64,000 nt of DNA from NCBI GenBank assembly GCA_963816315.1, contig CAWFJZ010000008.1, positions 124,001-188,000 of the forward strand, written 5' to 3'. The position numbers and the translations under genes were made by a program. Shown piece after piece: positions 1 to 9,255 of the stretch. The number at the start of each line of letters is the position of its first letter. Within the stretch, counting starts at the first letter, position 1. Under the pieces are notes generated by a model, which was not told the DNA's origin, ran no database searches, and worked only from the letters and a program-made list of their open reading frames with translations. This DNA is from CADEEN01 sp963816315 (lineage in GTDB: Bacteria; Pseudomonadota; Gammaproteobacteria; Burkholderiales; Burkholderiaceae_C).

Positions 1-420
1 GATCAGCGCGCCGATGAAGCCGCCGGCCACCAGCAGCCAGCGCAGTCGCGACACGCGCTCGTGCAGCCAGACGCGCGCCAGCAGCGTGGCGGCAAGAGGC
101 GTCAGCATGACGATGGCGGTGAACTCGGCCACCGGCATGCGGCGCAGCGCGGCAAAGGCCATCGACGACGAAAACGCGAGCAGCGCGCCGCGCGCGATCT
201 GGAACATCGGGTTGGCACTGCGAAAGGTCTTGTCCGGCGACAGTGCGATCCACACCGACATCGCCAGCGCATGCAACGCATAGCGCATCCAGAGCACGAT
301 GGCGACGCTGAAGAAGGCGCCGATGTAGCGCACGGTGGTGTCCATCGCGGCGAAGCAACTCGCGGCAGCGACCACGAGAGCGATCCCCAGCAGGGGATGT
401 TGGCGAGGCTCCGGACTCAC
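1..420 (-). CDS. EamA/DMT-family membrane transporter, N-terminal part (runs off left edge)
   Basis: Reading the minus strand from a GTG at 420 gives 140 codons without a stop, cut by the window edge. The product is strongly hydrophobic, with segments such as LLGIALVVAAASCFAA near the N-terminus, VAIVLWMRYALHALAMSVWI and EFTAIVMLTPLAATLLARVW. This pattern of short helices with an EF-T-AIV-L-P-AA signature is that of the drug/metabolite transporter (EamA) superfamily. The GTG overlaps the TGA of the upstream PHP gene by four bases, so the two are probably cotranscribed and translationally coupled. The substrate cannot be told from sequence. Confidence 0.75.
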   Translation of the reverse strand, partial: MSPEPRQHPLLGIALVVAAASCFAAMDTTVRYIGAFFSVAIVLWMRYALHALAMSVWIALSPDKTFRSANPMFQIARGALLAFSSSMAFAALRRMPVAEFTAIVMLTPLAATLLARVWLHERVSRLRWLLVAGGFIGALI

Positions 421-1307
421 GAAGGCCAGCTCACGCGCTCGGCCAGTACTTCCCAAACAGGCGTCAGTTTTCCGGGCAGCGCCGGCAACGCACCGAGGTC
501 GGTGCGGCTCTCGCCCGGCGCATGAAAGTCGCTGCCGCGCGAGGCCAGCAGATCGAACTCGATCGCCACGTCGGCGTACTTCACGCACTCGGCCGCGCTG
601 TGGCTGCCGGTCATGACTTCGACGCCGCGCCCGCCGTGCGCCTTGAACTCGCTGAACAACGCGTACTCTTCGGTCGGCGTGAAGCGGCTGTAGCGCGCCG
701 GGTGCGCGATCACGGCCACGCCGCCGGCGCGCGAGATCCAGCCGACCGCTTCGCCGAGCTTGGCCCAGCGGTGCGGCACGAAGCCGGGCTTGCCGTCGGT
801 GAGGTAGCGGCGAAAGACTTCGTTGGTGTCGTTGCAATGGCCGGCTTCGACGAGGAAGCGCGCGAAATGCGTGCGCGAGATCAGCTCCGGGTTGCCGACG
901 TACTTCAGCGCGCCTTCGTAAGCGTCCTTGATGCCGACGTTGGCCAGACCTGCTGCCATCTCGCGCGCGCGCTCCTCGCGGCCACCGCGCGTGCGCGCCA
1001 GGCCGTCGCGCAGCTCGGCGTTCTGTTCGTCGAAGCCCAGGCCGACGATGTGCACCGTCTCGCCGGCAAAGCTGACGGAAATTTCGGTGCCGGTGAGGTA
1101 GGCCATGCCGTTGGCATGCGCCGCGGCGCGGGCGCGCTGCTGGCCGCCGATCTCGTCGTGATCGGTCAGCGCCCAGAGCTCGACGCCGTTGGCCGCGGCG
1201 CGCGCGGCGATGGCTTCGGGCTCGAGCGTGCCGTCGGAGACGGTCGAGTGGCAGTGCAGGTCGGCATTCGTCAGGTGCGTCAGGGTCTTCGAGGCAGGGG
1301 TGTTCAC
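417..1307 (-). CDS. PHP-domain phosphoesterase (3',5'-nucleoside bisphosphate phosphatase / TrpH-RNase AM type)
   Basis: A 296-residue protein from a GTG at 1307 (VNTPASKTL). The PHP metal motifs are all present: DLHCHSTVSDG near residue 16, LTDHDE, GTEIS, IAHPARY and GSDFHAPGE close to the C-terminus. Length and motif spacing match the YciV/TrpH branch, which removes the 3' phosphate of 3',5'-nucleoside bisphosphates and trims 5' ends of small RNAs with divalent metals. The open frame extends upstream, but homology begins only at DLHCHS, so the GTG is preferred. It lies head to head with the TonB receptor gene (84 bp gap) and is followed, with overlap, by the EamA transporter. Confidence 0.85.
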   Translation of the reverse strand: MNTPASKTLTHLTNADLHCHSTVSDGTLEPEAIAARAAANGVELWALTDHDEIGGQQRARAAAHANGMAYLTGTEISVSFAGETVHIVGLGFDEQNAELRDGLARTRGGREERAREMAAGLANVGIKDAYEGALKYVGNPELISRTHFARFLVEAGHCNDTNEVFRRYLTDGKPGFVPHRWAKLGEAVGWISRAGGVAVIAHPARYSRFTPTEEYALFSEFKAHGGRGVEVMTGSHSAAECVKYADVAIEFDLLASRGSDFHAPGESRTDLGALPALPGKLTPVWEVLAERVSWPS

Positions 1308-1391
1308 GCCGCGATTGTCCCACCCTGGCGCAATCCGGCCCGGGTTTGCGCGGGCTGCGACCCTGGCCGCGGCTGGCATATAACCTGCCGC

Positions 1392-3531
1392 ATGAGATCG
1401 CATTGCACCGCAGGGCTGCTGGCCGTTCTGGCCGTAGCTATGGCCGGTCAAGCCGCCGCCCAATCCGAGACCCCTTCGCAGCAGACCATCATCGTCACCG
1501 GCTCCATCGCCGAGCGCAACGCGCAGGACGCGCCGTATGCGATCGGCAGCGTCGATGCGAGCACGTTGCGATCGAGCGGGCCGATGGTCAACTTGTCGGA
1601 GGCGATGGCGCGCGTGCCCGGCCTCGTCGTCGCCAACCGCAACAACTACGCGCAGGACTTGCAGATCAGCTCGCGCGGCTTCGGCGCACGCGCCGGCTTC
1701 GGCGTGCGCGGCGTGCGCCTGTACACCGACGGCATTCCGGCGTCGATGCCCGACGGCCAGGGCCAGGTCAGCCACTTCGATCTCGCCAACGCGCAGCGCG
1801 TGGAAGTCTTGCGCGGCCCGTTCTCGGTGCTCTACGGCAACAGCTCGGGCGGCGTCATCGCAGCGGTGAGTGCGCCCGTGCGTGCCGGGCAGTTCGAAAC
1901 CGGCCTCGACCTCGGCCAGTTCGGCTTGCGGCAGTGGCGCATCACGGCGGCCGCGCCGCTCGGCGACGGCTTCGAAGCGCGCGTCGGCGCATCGGGCCTG
2001 GAGTGGGAGGGCTTCCGTCCGCAAAGCTCGGCCAGCAAGACTTCGGCGAATGCACGCCTGGCGTGGCAGGGCGAGCGCGACCGCGTGATCGTGCTGGCCA
2101 GCGTGCTCGACCAGCCGGCCGACGATCCGCTCGGCCTGACGCGCGCGCAGTTCGATGCCGACCCCTACCAGACGACGCCGCAGGCCGCGCAGTTCGACAC
2201 CAGGAAGACGCTCGGCCAGCAGCAGGCGGGTGCGCGCTGGGCGCATCGCTTCGCCAACGCCGGCCCGCTGGCCGAGAGCGCGGTCATGGCGTATTTCGGC
2301 GAGCGCTCGGTGACGCAGTGGCTGGCGATTGCCGCGGCCACGCAAGGCAACCCGCGCCACGGCGGCGGCGTGATCGACTTCGATCGCAGCTACGACGGTG
2401 TCGATGCGCGGCTGACGTGGCGCTTCGGCGCGACTGACGACGATGGCGCTGGTCACCGGCGCGGCCATCGAGCGCCAGCGCGACGACCGGCGCGGCTTAT
2501 CTCAACTACACCGGCACCGTGGCGTCGCCGACGTACGGCGTGATCGGCGCGCTGCGCCGCGACGAGAACAACAGCGCGACGACGCGCGATGTCTATGCGC
2601 AGGCCGAAGCTGCCGCTCGGCGAATCGTTTGCGTTGAGCGGCGGCGTGCGCACGGGCAAGGTCAAGCTCGACGCCGTCCGACAACTACCTGTCCAACGGC
2701 GACGACTCCGGACGGCGCGACTTCAGCTACACCAACCCGGTGCTCGGCGTGCGCTGGCAAGTCGCGCGCGGCTTGAACCTGCATGCCAGCGTCGCCCGCG
2801 GCTTCGAGTCGCCGACGCTCGGCGAACTGGCCTACCGCACCGACGGCAGCGGCGGCTTCAACACCGCGCTGCAACCGCAGAAGAGCCGGCAGGCCGAAGT
2901 CGGCGCGAAGTGGCGCGCGGCGGACGGCGCACTGGCGATCGACGCGGCGCTGTTCCGCGTCACGGTCGATGACGAGATCGGCGTCGCCACCAACGCCGGC
3001 GGCCGGCAGAGTTTCCAGAACGTCGGCCGCACGCTGCGCGAGGGCGCGGAAGTCTCGCTCGGCTGGCGCTTCACGCCGCAGTGGCGCACGCAGATGGCGC
3101 TGACGCTGCTCGACGCGACGTACCGCGACGGCTTCCTCGCCTGCGCCGGCATTCCGTGCACCGCGCCCAACGTGCCGATCCCATCCGGCAACCGCATCGC
3201 CGGCACGCAGCGCGGCCTGGCTTTTGCCGAACTGGCGTGGCAACCGCAGGCCAACACCGAGTTCGGTTTCGAAGTGCGCAAGGCCTCGCCGCTGATGGCC
3301 AACGACAGCAACACCGAAGCCGCGCCCGGCTACACGCTGCTGGCGCTGCGCGCCGTGCAACGCTACAAGCTGCCGGAAAACTTCCAGCTCGAGTTGTTGG
3401 CGCGGCTGGACAACGCCGCCGACAAGGCCTACGCCGGCAGCGTGATCGTCAACGATGCCAACGGCCGCTTCTATGAAACCGGCGCGCCACGGTCTTGGTT
3501 GCTGTCGATGCGGTTGAGCAAAGGCTTTTGA
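1392..3531 (+). CDS. TonB-dependent outer-membrane receptor, frameshifted
   Basis: Starts at ATG 1392 with a clear signal peptide (MRSHCTAGLLAVLAVAMAG, cut near AQS). The plug domain follows (TIIVTGS, VEVLRGPFSVLYGNSSGG). The barrel continues to a C-terminal aromatic strand ending RLSKGF at 3531. Between about 2435 and 2690 the homology hops between frames: LVTGAAIERQRDD, then TYGVIGALRRDENN, then LGESFALSGGVRTGK, then DNYLSNGDDSGRRDF. That needs about four indels in 250 bp. Repaired, the protein is about 712 residues, normal for the family. It would import a siderophore, cobalamin, metal complex or similar using TonB energy; the ligand is not evident. Confidence 0.85.
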
Positions 3532-3785
3532 GATGAAGCTCGCGCTCATGTCGTCGGCCGCTGTCGGTCCATTGTGTGCGTTGGCGACCGTGCGGAAATG
3601 CGCTTGGCGGTGGCCGGTGCGCGAGCAAGGCGGCGGGCGGGGCGCAGTCGGGGCTCAGCCGGCGCTGGCCCTCGCTGCGCGAGGGTTCCCTGCGATGCTC
3701 GGTCTGAGGTCGCACCGCGAAACTCGCTGCACTCGCTGCGCTCGACCACTCGCGGTGAGTCAGTTCACGAAGCGGAGTAGAGCGC
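3532..3785. other. Non-coding stretch with a hairpin
   Basis: No convincing gene. It contains a perfect 6-bp stem (3669-3674 with 3680-3685, loop of five) and a tract rich in the word ctcgctgc, resembling the dispersed intergenic repeats of high-GC Burkholderiales. The hairpin could end transcription of the TonB receptor gene, but it has no T run. Confidence 0.35.
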
Positions 3786-3920
3786 ATGGCCGTGTGGCAA
3801 CGGATCGTCGTCGTGCTGATGCTGGCCGCCAGCGCGAGCGCCGATGCCGGGGACCGGCCGTTCCTTGCCACCGACTCGGCCGCGGCCGACGAGGACGACG
3901 ACAACGTCTGGTCTTGTAGG
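3786..3920 (+). pseudogene. 5' remnant of a secreted-protein gene
   Basis: From ATG 3786 the frame encodes a good signal peptide (MAVWQRIVVVLMLAASASA) and the start of an acidic mature region (DRPFLATDSAAADEDDDNVW). It then runs straight into the terminator of the opposite-strand DUF4148 gene, where the frame becomes non-protein-like. The beginning looks like a genuine exported protein and the remainder is missing, so I call a truncated gene. An alternative is a very small secreted acidic peptide. Confidence 0.4.
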
Positions 3921-3923
3921 GCC

Positions 3924-3954
3924 AAAAAAAGCGGCCGCACATCCGTGCGGCCGC
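3924..3954 (-). terminator. Rho-independent terminator of the DUF4148 gene
   Basis: On the minus strand a perfect 10-bp GC stem (arms 3945-3954 and 3931-3940, four-base loop 3941-3944) is followed directly by seven T residues (the A run 3924-3930 on the plus strand). It lies 16 bp after the stop of the minus-strand gene ending at 3971. The two stem arms each contain a NotI site as a by-product of their sequence. Confidence 0.9.
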
Positions 3955-3970
3955 CTGCTCTTCGATCGAC

Positions 3971-4378
3971 TTACTGCTTGGTGGCGGCGACCACGTCTTG
4001 TGCCTGCACGGCACGCAGGCCGGCATTGCGGATCTGCGCCAGTTGCTCGGCCGAGACGCGGCTCTTGCCGTCGTAGTTGCTGGTCACGCCCAGGCGCGTC
4101 GCCTCGACGGCTTCGGCATGCACCTGAGCGCGGCTGACGGTCGAGACGAACGGAGCTGCCGTTGGGTCTGCAGCGGTCTCGCCGCTGTAGGCGATGCGCT
4201 GGCGTGCATCGCGGGCTTCGATCGCGCCTTGGCGCACTTCGGCGCGGCTGACCGTGCTGCCGGTGGGCGCAGCAACCTGCGGCTCGGTCCACGACTCGGC
4301 GCTGACCAAAGGAGCGGCGGCGAGGATGGCCGCGGCGGCGGCGGATTGAAGGGCGATGACAGAGAAAGTGCGGATCAT
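3971..4378 (-). CDS. DUF4148-type small exported protein
   Basis: A protein of 135 residues from ATG 4378 (MIRTFSVIALQSAAAAAIL). This start is chosen over the ATG at 4390 because a GGAG lies six bases before it. A signal peptide is followed by two copies of a short repeat, VSRAEVRQGAIEARD and VSRAQVHAEAVEATRLG, the hallmark of DUF4148 proteins found in many copies in Burkholderiales. Function is unknown; the family is periplasmic. The leader and signal region are nearly identical to those of the BON gene just upstream (start 4812), so the two arose by local duplication. Confidence 0.75.
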   Translation of the reverse strand: MIRTFSVIALQSAAAAAILAAAPLVSAESWTEPQVAAPTGSTVSRAEVRQGAIEARDARQRIAYSGETAADPTAAPFVSTVSRAQVHAEAVEATRLGVTSNYDGKSRVSAEQLAQIRNAGLRAVQAQDVVAATKQ

Positions 4379-4440
4379 TTGAAACTCCATGCGGTTGACG
4401 GGTTGACTACGAAAGCAATTGGCTTGAAGTCTGCGGGTAC

Positions 4441-4812
4441 TCAGAAGTCAGAACTGCGCGACGACCACAGGCGGACGCCGTCGTTATAGACCTGCTTCAC
4501 GCCATCGACCGCCAGCGCCACGTGCATCGCCTGGCTCACGTCTGCGCCGGTGCGCGCCCATCCGCCGAGCGAGATGAAGCCGTCGCGGTTGACCACCGTG
4601 ATGTCGGGCGACTTCTCGCCGACAGCCTGGGAGATCGCGGCTTTAACCTTGCTGGTCAGGCGGTCGCCGGTGACGGTCACCGTCTGCGTGCCGCCCAGGC
4701 GCGTCGCTTCGGCGGCTTCGGCATGCATTTGCGCGCTGACCAGGGGAGCGGCGGCGAGGACGGCTGCGGCCACGGCGGCTTGAAGGGCGATGGCGGTGAA
4801 AGTGCGGTTCAT
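4441..4812 (-). CDS. BON-domain periplasmic protein
   Basis: 123 residues from ATG 4812 (MNRTFTAIALQAAVAAAVL), with the same GGAG-spacer arrangement as its neighbour. After the signal peptide comes a short DUF4148-like piece (MHAEAAEATRLGGTQTV) and then a single BON domain (LTSKVKAAISQAVGEK, ITVVNRDGFISLGGWA, VKQVYNDGVRLW). BON domains bind phospholipid or peptidoglycan-associated surfaces and occur in OsmY-like envelope stress proteins. It is divergent from the two-component operon at 5022. The chimeric make-up, a DUF4148 head on a BON body, is notable. Confidence 0.75.
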   Translation of the reverse strand: MNRTFTAIALQAAVAAAVLAAAPLVSAQMHAEAAEATRLGGTQTVTVTGDRLTSKVKAAISQAVGEKSPDITVVNRDGFISLGGWARTGADVSQAMHVALAVDGVKQVYNDGVRLWSSRSSDF

Positions 4813-5021
4813 GAGGAACTCCATGCTGTTGACGGGTTGACCACGAAAGCAATCGGCTTCGGGTCTGCTGCCGGGCCTCAGTGCTCTGAGGCGCGACAAC
4901 ATGAAGCGAACTTTCGGCGCTGCGACCGCGCGCTGCCTTGCACCTGGATGACGAATTCGTAATCCAATACAAGCCTGATTTCTGTCAGCATTCCGCTCAT
5001 GTATTCGCGACGGTCCACACC

Positions 5022-5717
5022 ATGAAACTGCTCGTCGTCGAGGATGACAAGCGCCTGTCCGACTACCTCGTCAAGGGGCTCGGCGAGAACGGTCATGTCG
5101 TCGATGTGGCTGCCGACGGCATCGAAGGCCGCCGCTTGGCGCTGGGCGGCGAGTACGACCTGGTGCTGCTCGACGTGATGCTGCCCGGCGTCGATGGCTT
5201 TGGTGTCTTGAAGGCGCTGCGCAGCGCCAGCGGCGCAGCGGCGCACACGCCGGTGCTGATGCTGACCGCGCGCGACAAAGTGGAAGACCGCGTACGCGGT
5301 CTCGAAGACGGCGCCGACGACTACCTCGTCAAGCCGTTCGCGTTCTCCGAGCTGCTGGCGCGCATCGGCGCGCTGTCGCGCCGCGCGCCGACCAACGGCG
5401 CGACCGCGCAGGCCACGGTGGTGCAGGTCGCCGATCTCGAAGTCGATCTGGTCGCTCGCCGCGCCGTGCGCGCCGAGCAGCGATTGGATCTGACGGCCAA
5501 GGAGTTCGCGCTGCTCGCATTGCTGCTGCGCCGGCGCGGCCAGATCCTGTCGCGCACCACCATCGCCGAGCAGGTCTGGGACATGCACTTCGACAGCAGC
5601 ACCAACGTCGTCGAGGTTGCGGTGCGGCGCCTGCGCGCCAAGATCGACGATGCGTTTCCCGTCAAGCTGCTGCACACCGAGCGCGGCATGGGCTATGTGC
5701 TGGAGGACCGGTCGTGA
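5022..5717 (+). CDS. OmpR/PhoB-family response regulator (CusR-like)
   Basis: 231 residues. The receiver domain has the acidic pair VEDD at 7-9, phospho-acceptor Asp51 in LLDVMLPG, and Lys in VKPF near residue 103. The C-terminal winged-helix output domain ends with VRRLRAKIDD and TERGMGYVLED, diagnostic of the OmpR class. ATG 5022 gives the conventional MKLLVVEDD start. It overlaps the sensor kinase gene by four bases (GTGA), so the pair forms an operon. The closest general resemblance is to heavy-metal or copper-type regulators; the signal is unknown. The adjacent divergent envelope proteins are plausible targets. Confidence 0.88.
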   Translation: MKLLVVEDDKRLSDYLVKGLGENGHVVDVAADGIEGRRLALGGEYDLVLLDVMLPGVDGFGVLKALRSASGAAAHTPVLMLTARDKVEDRVRGLEDGADDYLVKPFAFSELLARIGALSRRAPTNGATAQATVVQVADLEVDLVARRAVRAEQRLDLTAKEFALLALLLRRRGQILSRTTIAEQVWDMHFDSSTNVVEVAVRRLRAKIDDAFPVKLLHTERGMGYVLEDRS

Positions 5718-7144
5718 GCTCAGCCAGTTATTCGATCAGCGGCCGGCTGGCGCGCCGCGTGGCGCTGCTTGTCGGCGTGGCGCTGACGGTGATCGTGGCC
5801 CTGATCTACGCCACGACGGCGATGCTGATGGAGCACAAGCAGGCGGCCGAGCGGGCGCAGAAGATCGAGGTCATCGGTGTCGTCGCGCGCGATGCTGCGG
5901 CCGAGGGTGGCCCGGCGCAGGTGCAACGCAAGTTGGTCGCGACGGCGCAACGCCGCCCGGGCACGCGTCTCGAGGTGCGGTATGCCGACGGCCGCGTCTT
6001 CTATGCCGATCCCGACGAGCCGCCGCACAAGCTGGCCGAGCTCGAGCGCCGCGAAGCGTTTGCGATCGATCTGTCTTCCTTCGGTGGCGGGCGGTTGCAG
6101 GCCACGCTGGCCATCGACTGCGTGCACGACTCGCAGATGATGCGCAGCCTGGCCTGGTTCCTGTTCTTCGTGCCGCTGGTCGGTGGTGGCGTCGTCGGCG
6201 CCGGCACGGCGTGGCGCGTCAAGCGCGAGCTGCGGCCGCTGCAGCAACTGGCGCAGCAGACGCAGGGCATCTCGGCCGACCGGCTCGACCAGCGCCTGGC
6301 GCTGCCGGTGGCCGCGGCCGAGCTGCAACCGTGGATCGCGCAGTTCAACGCGCTGATGGACCGCCTGCAGGCGGCGATCGAGCAGCTCGATGCTTTCAAT
6401 GCCGACGTCGCGCACGAGATGCGCACGCCGATCGCGGCGCTGATGGGCCACATCGAAGTCTCGCTGTCGCGCCAGCGGCCCGCGGGCGAGCTGCGCGAGA
6501 CGATGGCGCTGTCGCTCGAAGAGCTGCAGAAGCTGTCGTCGCTGATCGACGACATGCTGTTCCTCTCACATGCCGATCGCGGCGCCCGTGCACGCCGCGG
6601 CGCGCCGCGCAGCCTGCGCGCGCTGGCCGAGCAGGTGCTCGAGTATCACGAGATCACGTTCGAAGACGCCGGCGTTGCCGTCGGCGTGACCGGCGACGCG
6701 CAGGCCGCGGTGGACGACGCGTTGATCCGCCGCGCGCTGTCGAACCTGCTCGCCAACGCGGCGCGCTATGCCGACAAGGGCTCGACGGTGCAGGTGCGCA
6801 TCGAGCCGCAAGCGGGCCAGGACAGCGTGCGCATCGTCGTCGAAAACCGCGGTGCGCCGATCGAGCCGCAACTGTTGCCGCGCTTGTTCGACCGCTTCTT
6901 CCGTGCCGATCGCGCGCGCAGCGAATGCCAGCAGCATCATGGACTCGGCCTGGCAATAGTCGCCGCGGTGGCGCGCATGCACGGCGGGCGCACGCTGGCC
7001 GAGTCGGACAACGGCGTGACGCGCATCGGCTTCGAGCTGCGCTGCGAAGGCGGCGCGGGCGCGGCGCCTTCGGGCGGGCCCGCAACGCCCAGCAGCGAGC
7101 CGCGCGCGCTCGGCACGTCGCCGCGGCCGGCAGCGGCGACTTGA
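5714..7144 (+). CDS. Two-component sensor histidine kinase (CusS/QseC-like)
   Basis: 476 residues from GTG 5714. Two membrane segments (about residues 17-37 and 147-163) flank a periplasmic sensor of roughly 110 residues. A HAMP linker, then the HisKA box with His234 in DVAHEMRTP, and an HATPase domain (LSNLLANAARYADKG, LLPRLFDRFFRAD, HHGLGLAIV) follow. The last 35 residues are an unusual Ala/Gly/Pro-rich tail that includes a copy of the intergenic word cgccttcgggcgg, so a repeat element may have extended the reading frame. It should phosphorylate the regulator encoded just upstream. Confidence 0.87.
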   Translation: MSSASYSISGRLARRVALLVGVALTVIVALIYATTAMLMEHKQAAERAQKIEVIGVVARDAAAEGGPAQVQRKLVATAQRRPGTRLEVRYADGRVFYADPDEPPHKLAELERREAFAIDLSSFGGGRLQATLAIDCVHDSQMMRSLAWFLFFVPLVGGGVVGAGTAWRVKRELRPLQQLAQQTQGISADRLDQRLALPVAAAELQPWIAQFNALMDRLQAAIEQLDAFNADVAHEMRTPIAALMGHIEVSLSRQRPAGELRETMALSLEELQKLSSLIDDMLFLSHADRGARARRGAPRSLRALAEQVLEYHEITFEDAGVAVGVTGDAQAAVDDALIRRALSNLLANAARYADKGSTVQVRIEPQAGQDSVRIVVENRGAPIEPQLLPRLFDRFFRADRARSECQQHHGLGLAIVAAVARMHGGRTLAESDNGVTRIGFELRCEGGAGAAPSGGPATPSSEPRALGTSPRPAAAT

Positions 7145-7153
7145 ACTCGAAAC

Positions 7154-7174
7154 GCTGACGGCGGCGCCGTCAGC
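7154..7174. repeat. Hairpin between convergent genes
   Basis: A perfect 8-bp inverted repeat (7154-7161 and 7167-7174, loop of five) lies between the convergent kinase and M48 protease genes and overlaps the end of the latter. It lacks a T run, so it may only slow polymerase or protect 3' ends. Confidence 0.4.
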
Positions 7175-7877
7175 GCTGTGCCCACGCCACCGCGAGTGCC
7201 GGCACATCGGCCGCCGTCAACGCTTGCTGCTGCGCCAGCGAATCTTCGAGCAGGCGCAACTGCGCCAGGCGGCGGCGCGTGCCCGGATGGGTCGCGCTGT
7301 CGTGCTGCATGCCTTGGCGTGTCAGCAGCGCAAACGCGTTGTCGATGCCGAAGCCCAAGGTGCGCACCAGTGCGTAGCCGTAGGCATCGGCTTCGTGTTC
7401 GTGGCGATGCGACAGCGTGTGCGCTTCCCGGCCCAGCGCTGCACTGACACGGTCGGTGGTCTCGGGCCGCACCTCGCCGGGGATGTGCGTGCGGTACAGG
7501 CCTTTCAGCGCGCTTGCATGCGACAGGCGCACATGACCGAGCTCATGCGCCAGCAGCAGCAGCCGCTCGCCTTCGGACAGATCGCCGACGGCCTGGCTGA
7601 CGGCGATGCCGGCGCGGTCGAGCAGCGCTTCGGCGAAGAGATCGCCGCCCACCAGCACCAGCTCCACAGGGGGCGCGCTGGTGCCGGCCAAGGCCGCCAG
7701 ACGCTGCAGGCTCTGCCGCACCCGCTGCGCGGCGGCGCTGTTCGCCTCGGCTGCGGGCCGCTGCGACAGGCGCATCATTTGCGAGCGCTCGAGCACCTGT
7801 TCGATGCTCTCGGCCGCCGTGGCGTGCATGCACGCCGCCATCAACACCATCCACCACCAGCGCATGATCGACCTCAC
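7170..7877 (-). CDS. M48-family metalloprotease, exported
   Basis: 235 residues. An N-terminal signal or anchor (MRWWWMVLMAACMHATA) precedes the zinc motif HELGH (111-115) and the third-ligand region HEHEADAYG (about 160). These define the M48 (Oma1/HtpX-like) peptidases, but the protein is shorter than BepA and lacks TPR repeats. It probably acts in the periplasm on damaged or misfolded proteins. ATG at 7877 or the in-frame ATG at 7865 are both possible starts. It is convergent with the sensor kinase. Confidence 0.8.
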   Translation of the reverse strand: MRSIMRWWWMVLMAACMHATAAESIEQVLERSQMMRLSQRPAAEANSAAAQRVRQSLQRLAALAGTSAPPVELVLVGGDLFAEALLDRAGIAVSQAVGDLSEGERLLLLAHELGHVRLSHASALKGLYRTHIPGEVRPETTDRVSAALGREAHTLSHRHEHEADAYGYALVRTLGFGIDNAFALLTRQGMQHDSATHPGTRRRLAQLRLLEDSLAQQQALTAADVPALAVAWAQR

Positions 7878-8061
7878 TTGCCCGTGAGTTGCGAGTTCCG
7901 TGCCAGCCGTTCAGCCGGCGCTCGTTCGCAATGTGGGGGTTGCGGCGAAAGACGATGCGCCAATGAATCACGCCAACACGGGGTAATTCGGACCGTCGGT
8001 ACGCGGCGCGGGGCGTGCGTGAATTCTGGCCTGTGGATGCGCAGGCTCTAGCATTCGCTCC

Positions 8062-9255
8062 GTGGCCAACGCCTCCTTCAGCCTGCGTCGCATCGCCGTT
8101 CCCGCCTTCGGCCCCTCGCTGTTGTTCGGCCTCGGCGAAGGCGCGATCCTGCCGGTCATTCCGCTGTCCGCGCGCGAACTCGGCGCGTCGGTGCCCGAAG
8201 CGGCGCTGATCGTGGCGTTGATCGGCGTCGGCTCGCTGGTCAGCAACATCCCGGCGTCGCTGATCACGATGCGCCGCGGCGAGCGCTGGGCCATCGTCGC
8301 GGCCGCCCTGTGGTGCGTGGTCGCCGTCGCGCTGTGCGCGTTGACACGCCATGCCGCAGTGTTTGCGCTCGGCAGTTTCATGATCGGCATGTCGCAGGCC
8401 GTGTTCAGCCTCGCGCGCCAAAGCTTGCTCACCGAAGCGGTGCCGGTGGAGTTCCGGGCGCGGGCGTTGTCCACGCTCGGCGGCGTGATGCGCATCGGCA
8501 TGTTCATCGGCCCGTTTGCGTCGGCCGCGGCGATCCATCGTTTCGGCTTTGCCGGTGCGTACGGCGTGGCCATCGGCGCGCTGCTGCTGTCGGGCCTCGT
8601 TGCCGCGCGCATGCCCGACCTGCCAACGAGAGCGGCGCCGACCGATTCGACGGCGAGCGTGGCGATCGCATCGCCGACCGTGCTCTCGACGCTGCGCGAT
8701 CACCGCCACGTCTTCGTCACGCTGGGCATCGGCGTGATGCTGGTCAGCGCCGTGCGCGCGACGCGGCAGGCGGTGATCCCGCTGTGGGGCGACCAGCTCG
8801 CGCTCGAAGCGTCGGTCACGTCGCTGATCTACGGCATCGCCGGCGGCATCGACATGCTGGTGTTCTATCCGGCGGGCAAGGTGATGGACAAGAAGGGCCG
8901 GCGTTGGGTGGCGGTGCCGTCGATGCTGATCATGGGCGCCGCGTTGCTGGCCACACCGTTCACGCACGGCGCTCTCACGCTGCTGCTGGCCGCCTGCGCC
9001 ATCGGCTTCGGCAACGGCATCGGCTCGGGCATGTTGATGACGATCGGCGCCGATCATTCACCACGCGTCGGCCGCGCGCACTTCCTCGGCGTGTGGCGGC
9101 TGATGGCCGACATCGGCGCTTCGTGCGGCCCGGCGGCGCTGTCGTTGCTGGCAGCGACGTTGTCGCTCGGCGCCGGCATCGCGGCGCTGGGCTTGATCGC
9201 CTTCGCCGCGGCGGCGCAGCTCGCGTACTGGATTCCCCGTTCAGGTCACCATTGA
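8062..9255 (+). CDS. MFS transporter
   Basis: 397 residues from GTG 8062 (VANASFSLRRIAVP). About twelve hydrophobic segments and the loop-2-like motif VSNIPASLITMRRGER, with a second-half counterpart (FYPAGKVMDKKGRRW), identify a major facilitator superfamily member. The substrate cannot be inferred; length and topology suit drug or small-molecule efflux. The gene ends 10 bp inside the convergent MBL hydrolase gene. Confidence 0.85.
   Translation: MANASFSLRRIAVPAFGPSLLFGLGEGAILPVIPLSARELGASVPEAALIVALIGVGSLVSNIPASLITMRRGERWAIVAAALWCVVAVALCALTRHAAVFALGSFMIGMSQAVFSLARQSLLTEAVPVEFRARALSTLGGVMRIGMFIGPFASAAAIHRFGFAGAYGVAIGALLLSGLVAARMPDLPTRAAPTDSTASVAIASPTVLSTLRDHRHVFVTLGIGVMLVSAVRATRQAVIPLWGDQLALEASVTSLIYGIAGGIDMLVFYPAGKVMDKKGRRWVAVPSMLIMGAALLATPFTHGALTLLLAACAIGFGNGIGSGMLMTIGADHSPRVGRAHFLGVWRLMADIGASCGPAALSLLAATLSLGAGIAALGLIAFAAAAQLAYWIPRSGHH

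Noticed and set aside
7543..9057. Minus-strand open frame of 504 codons opposite the MFS transporter
   Set aside because: His/Arg/Asp-rich antisense translation typical of GC-rich coding DNA.
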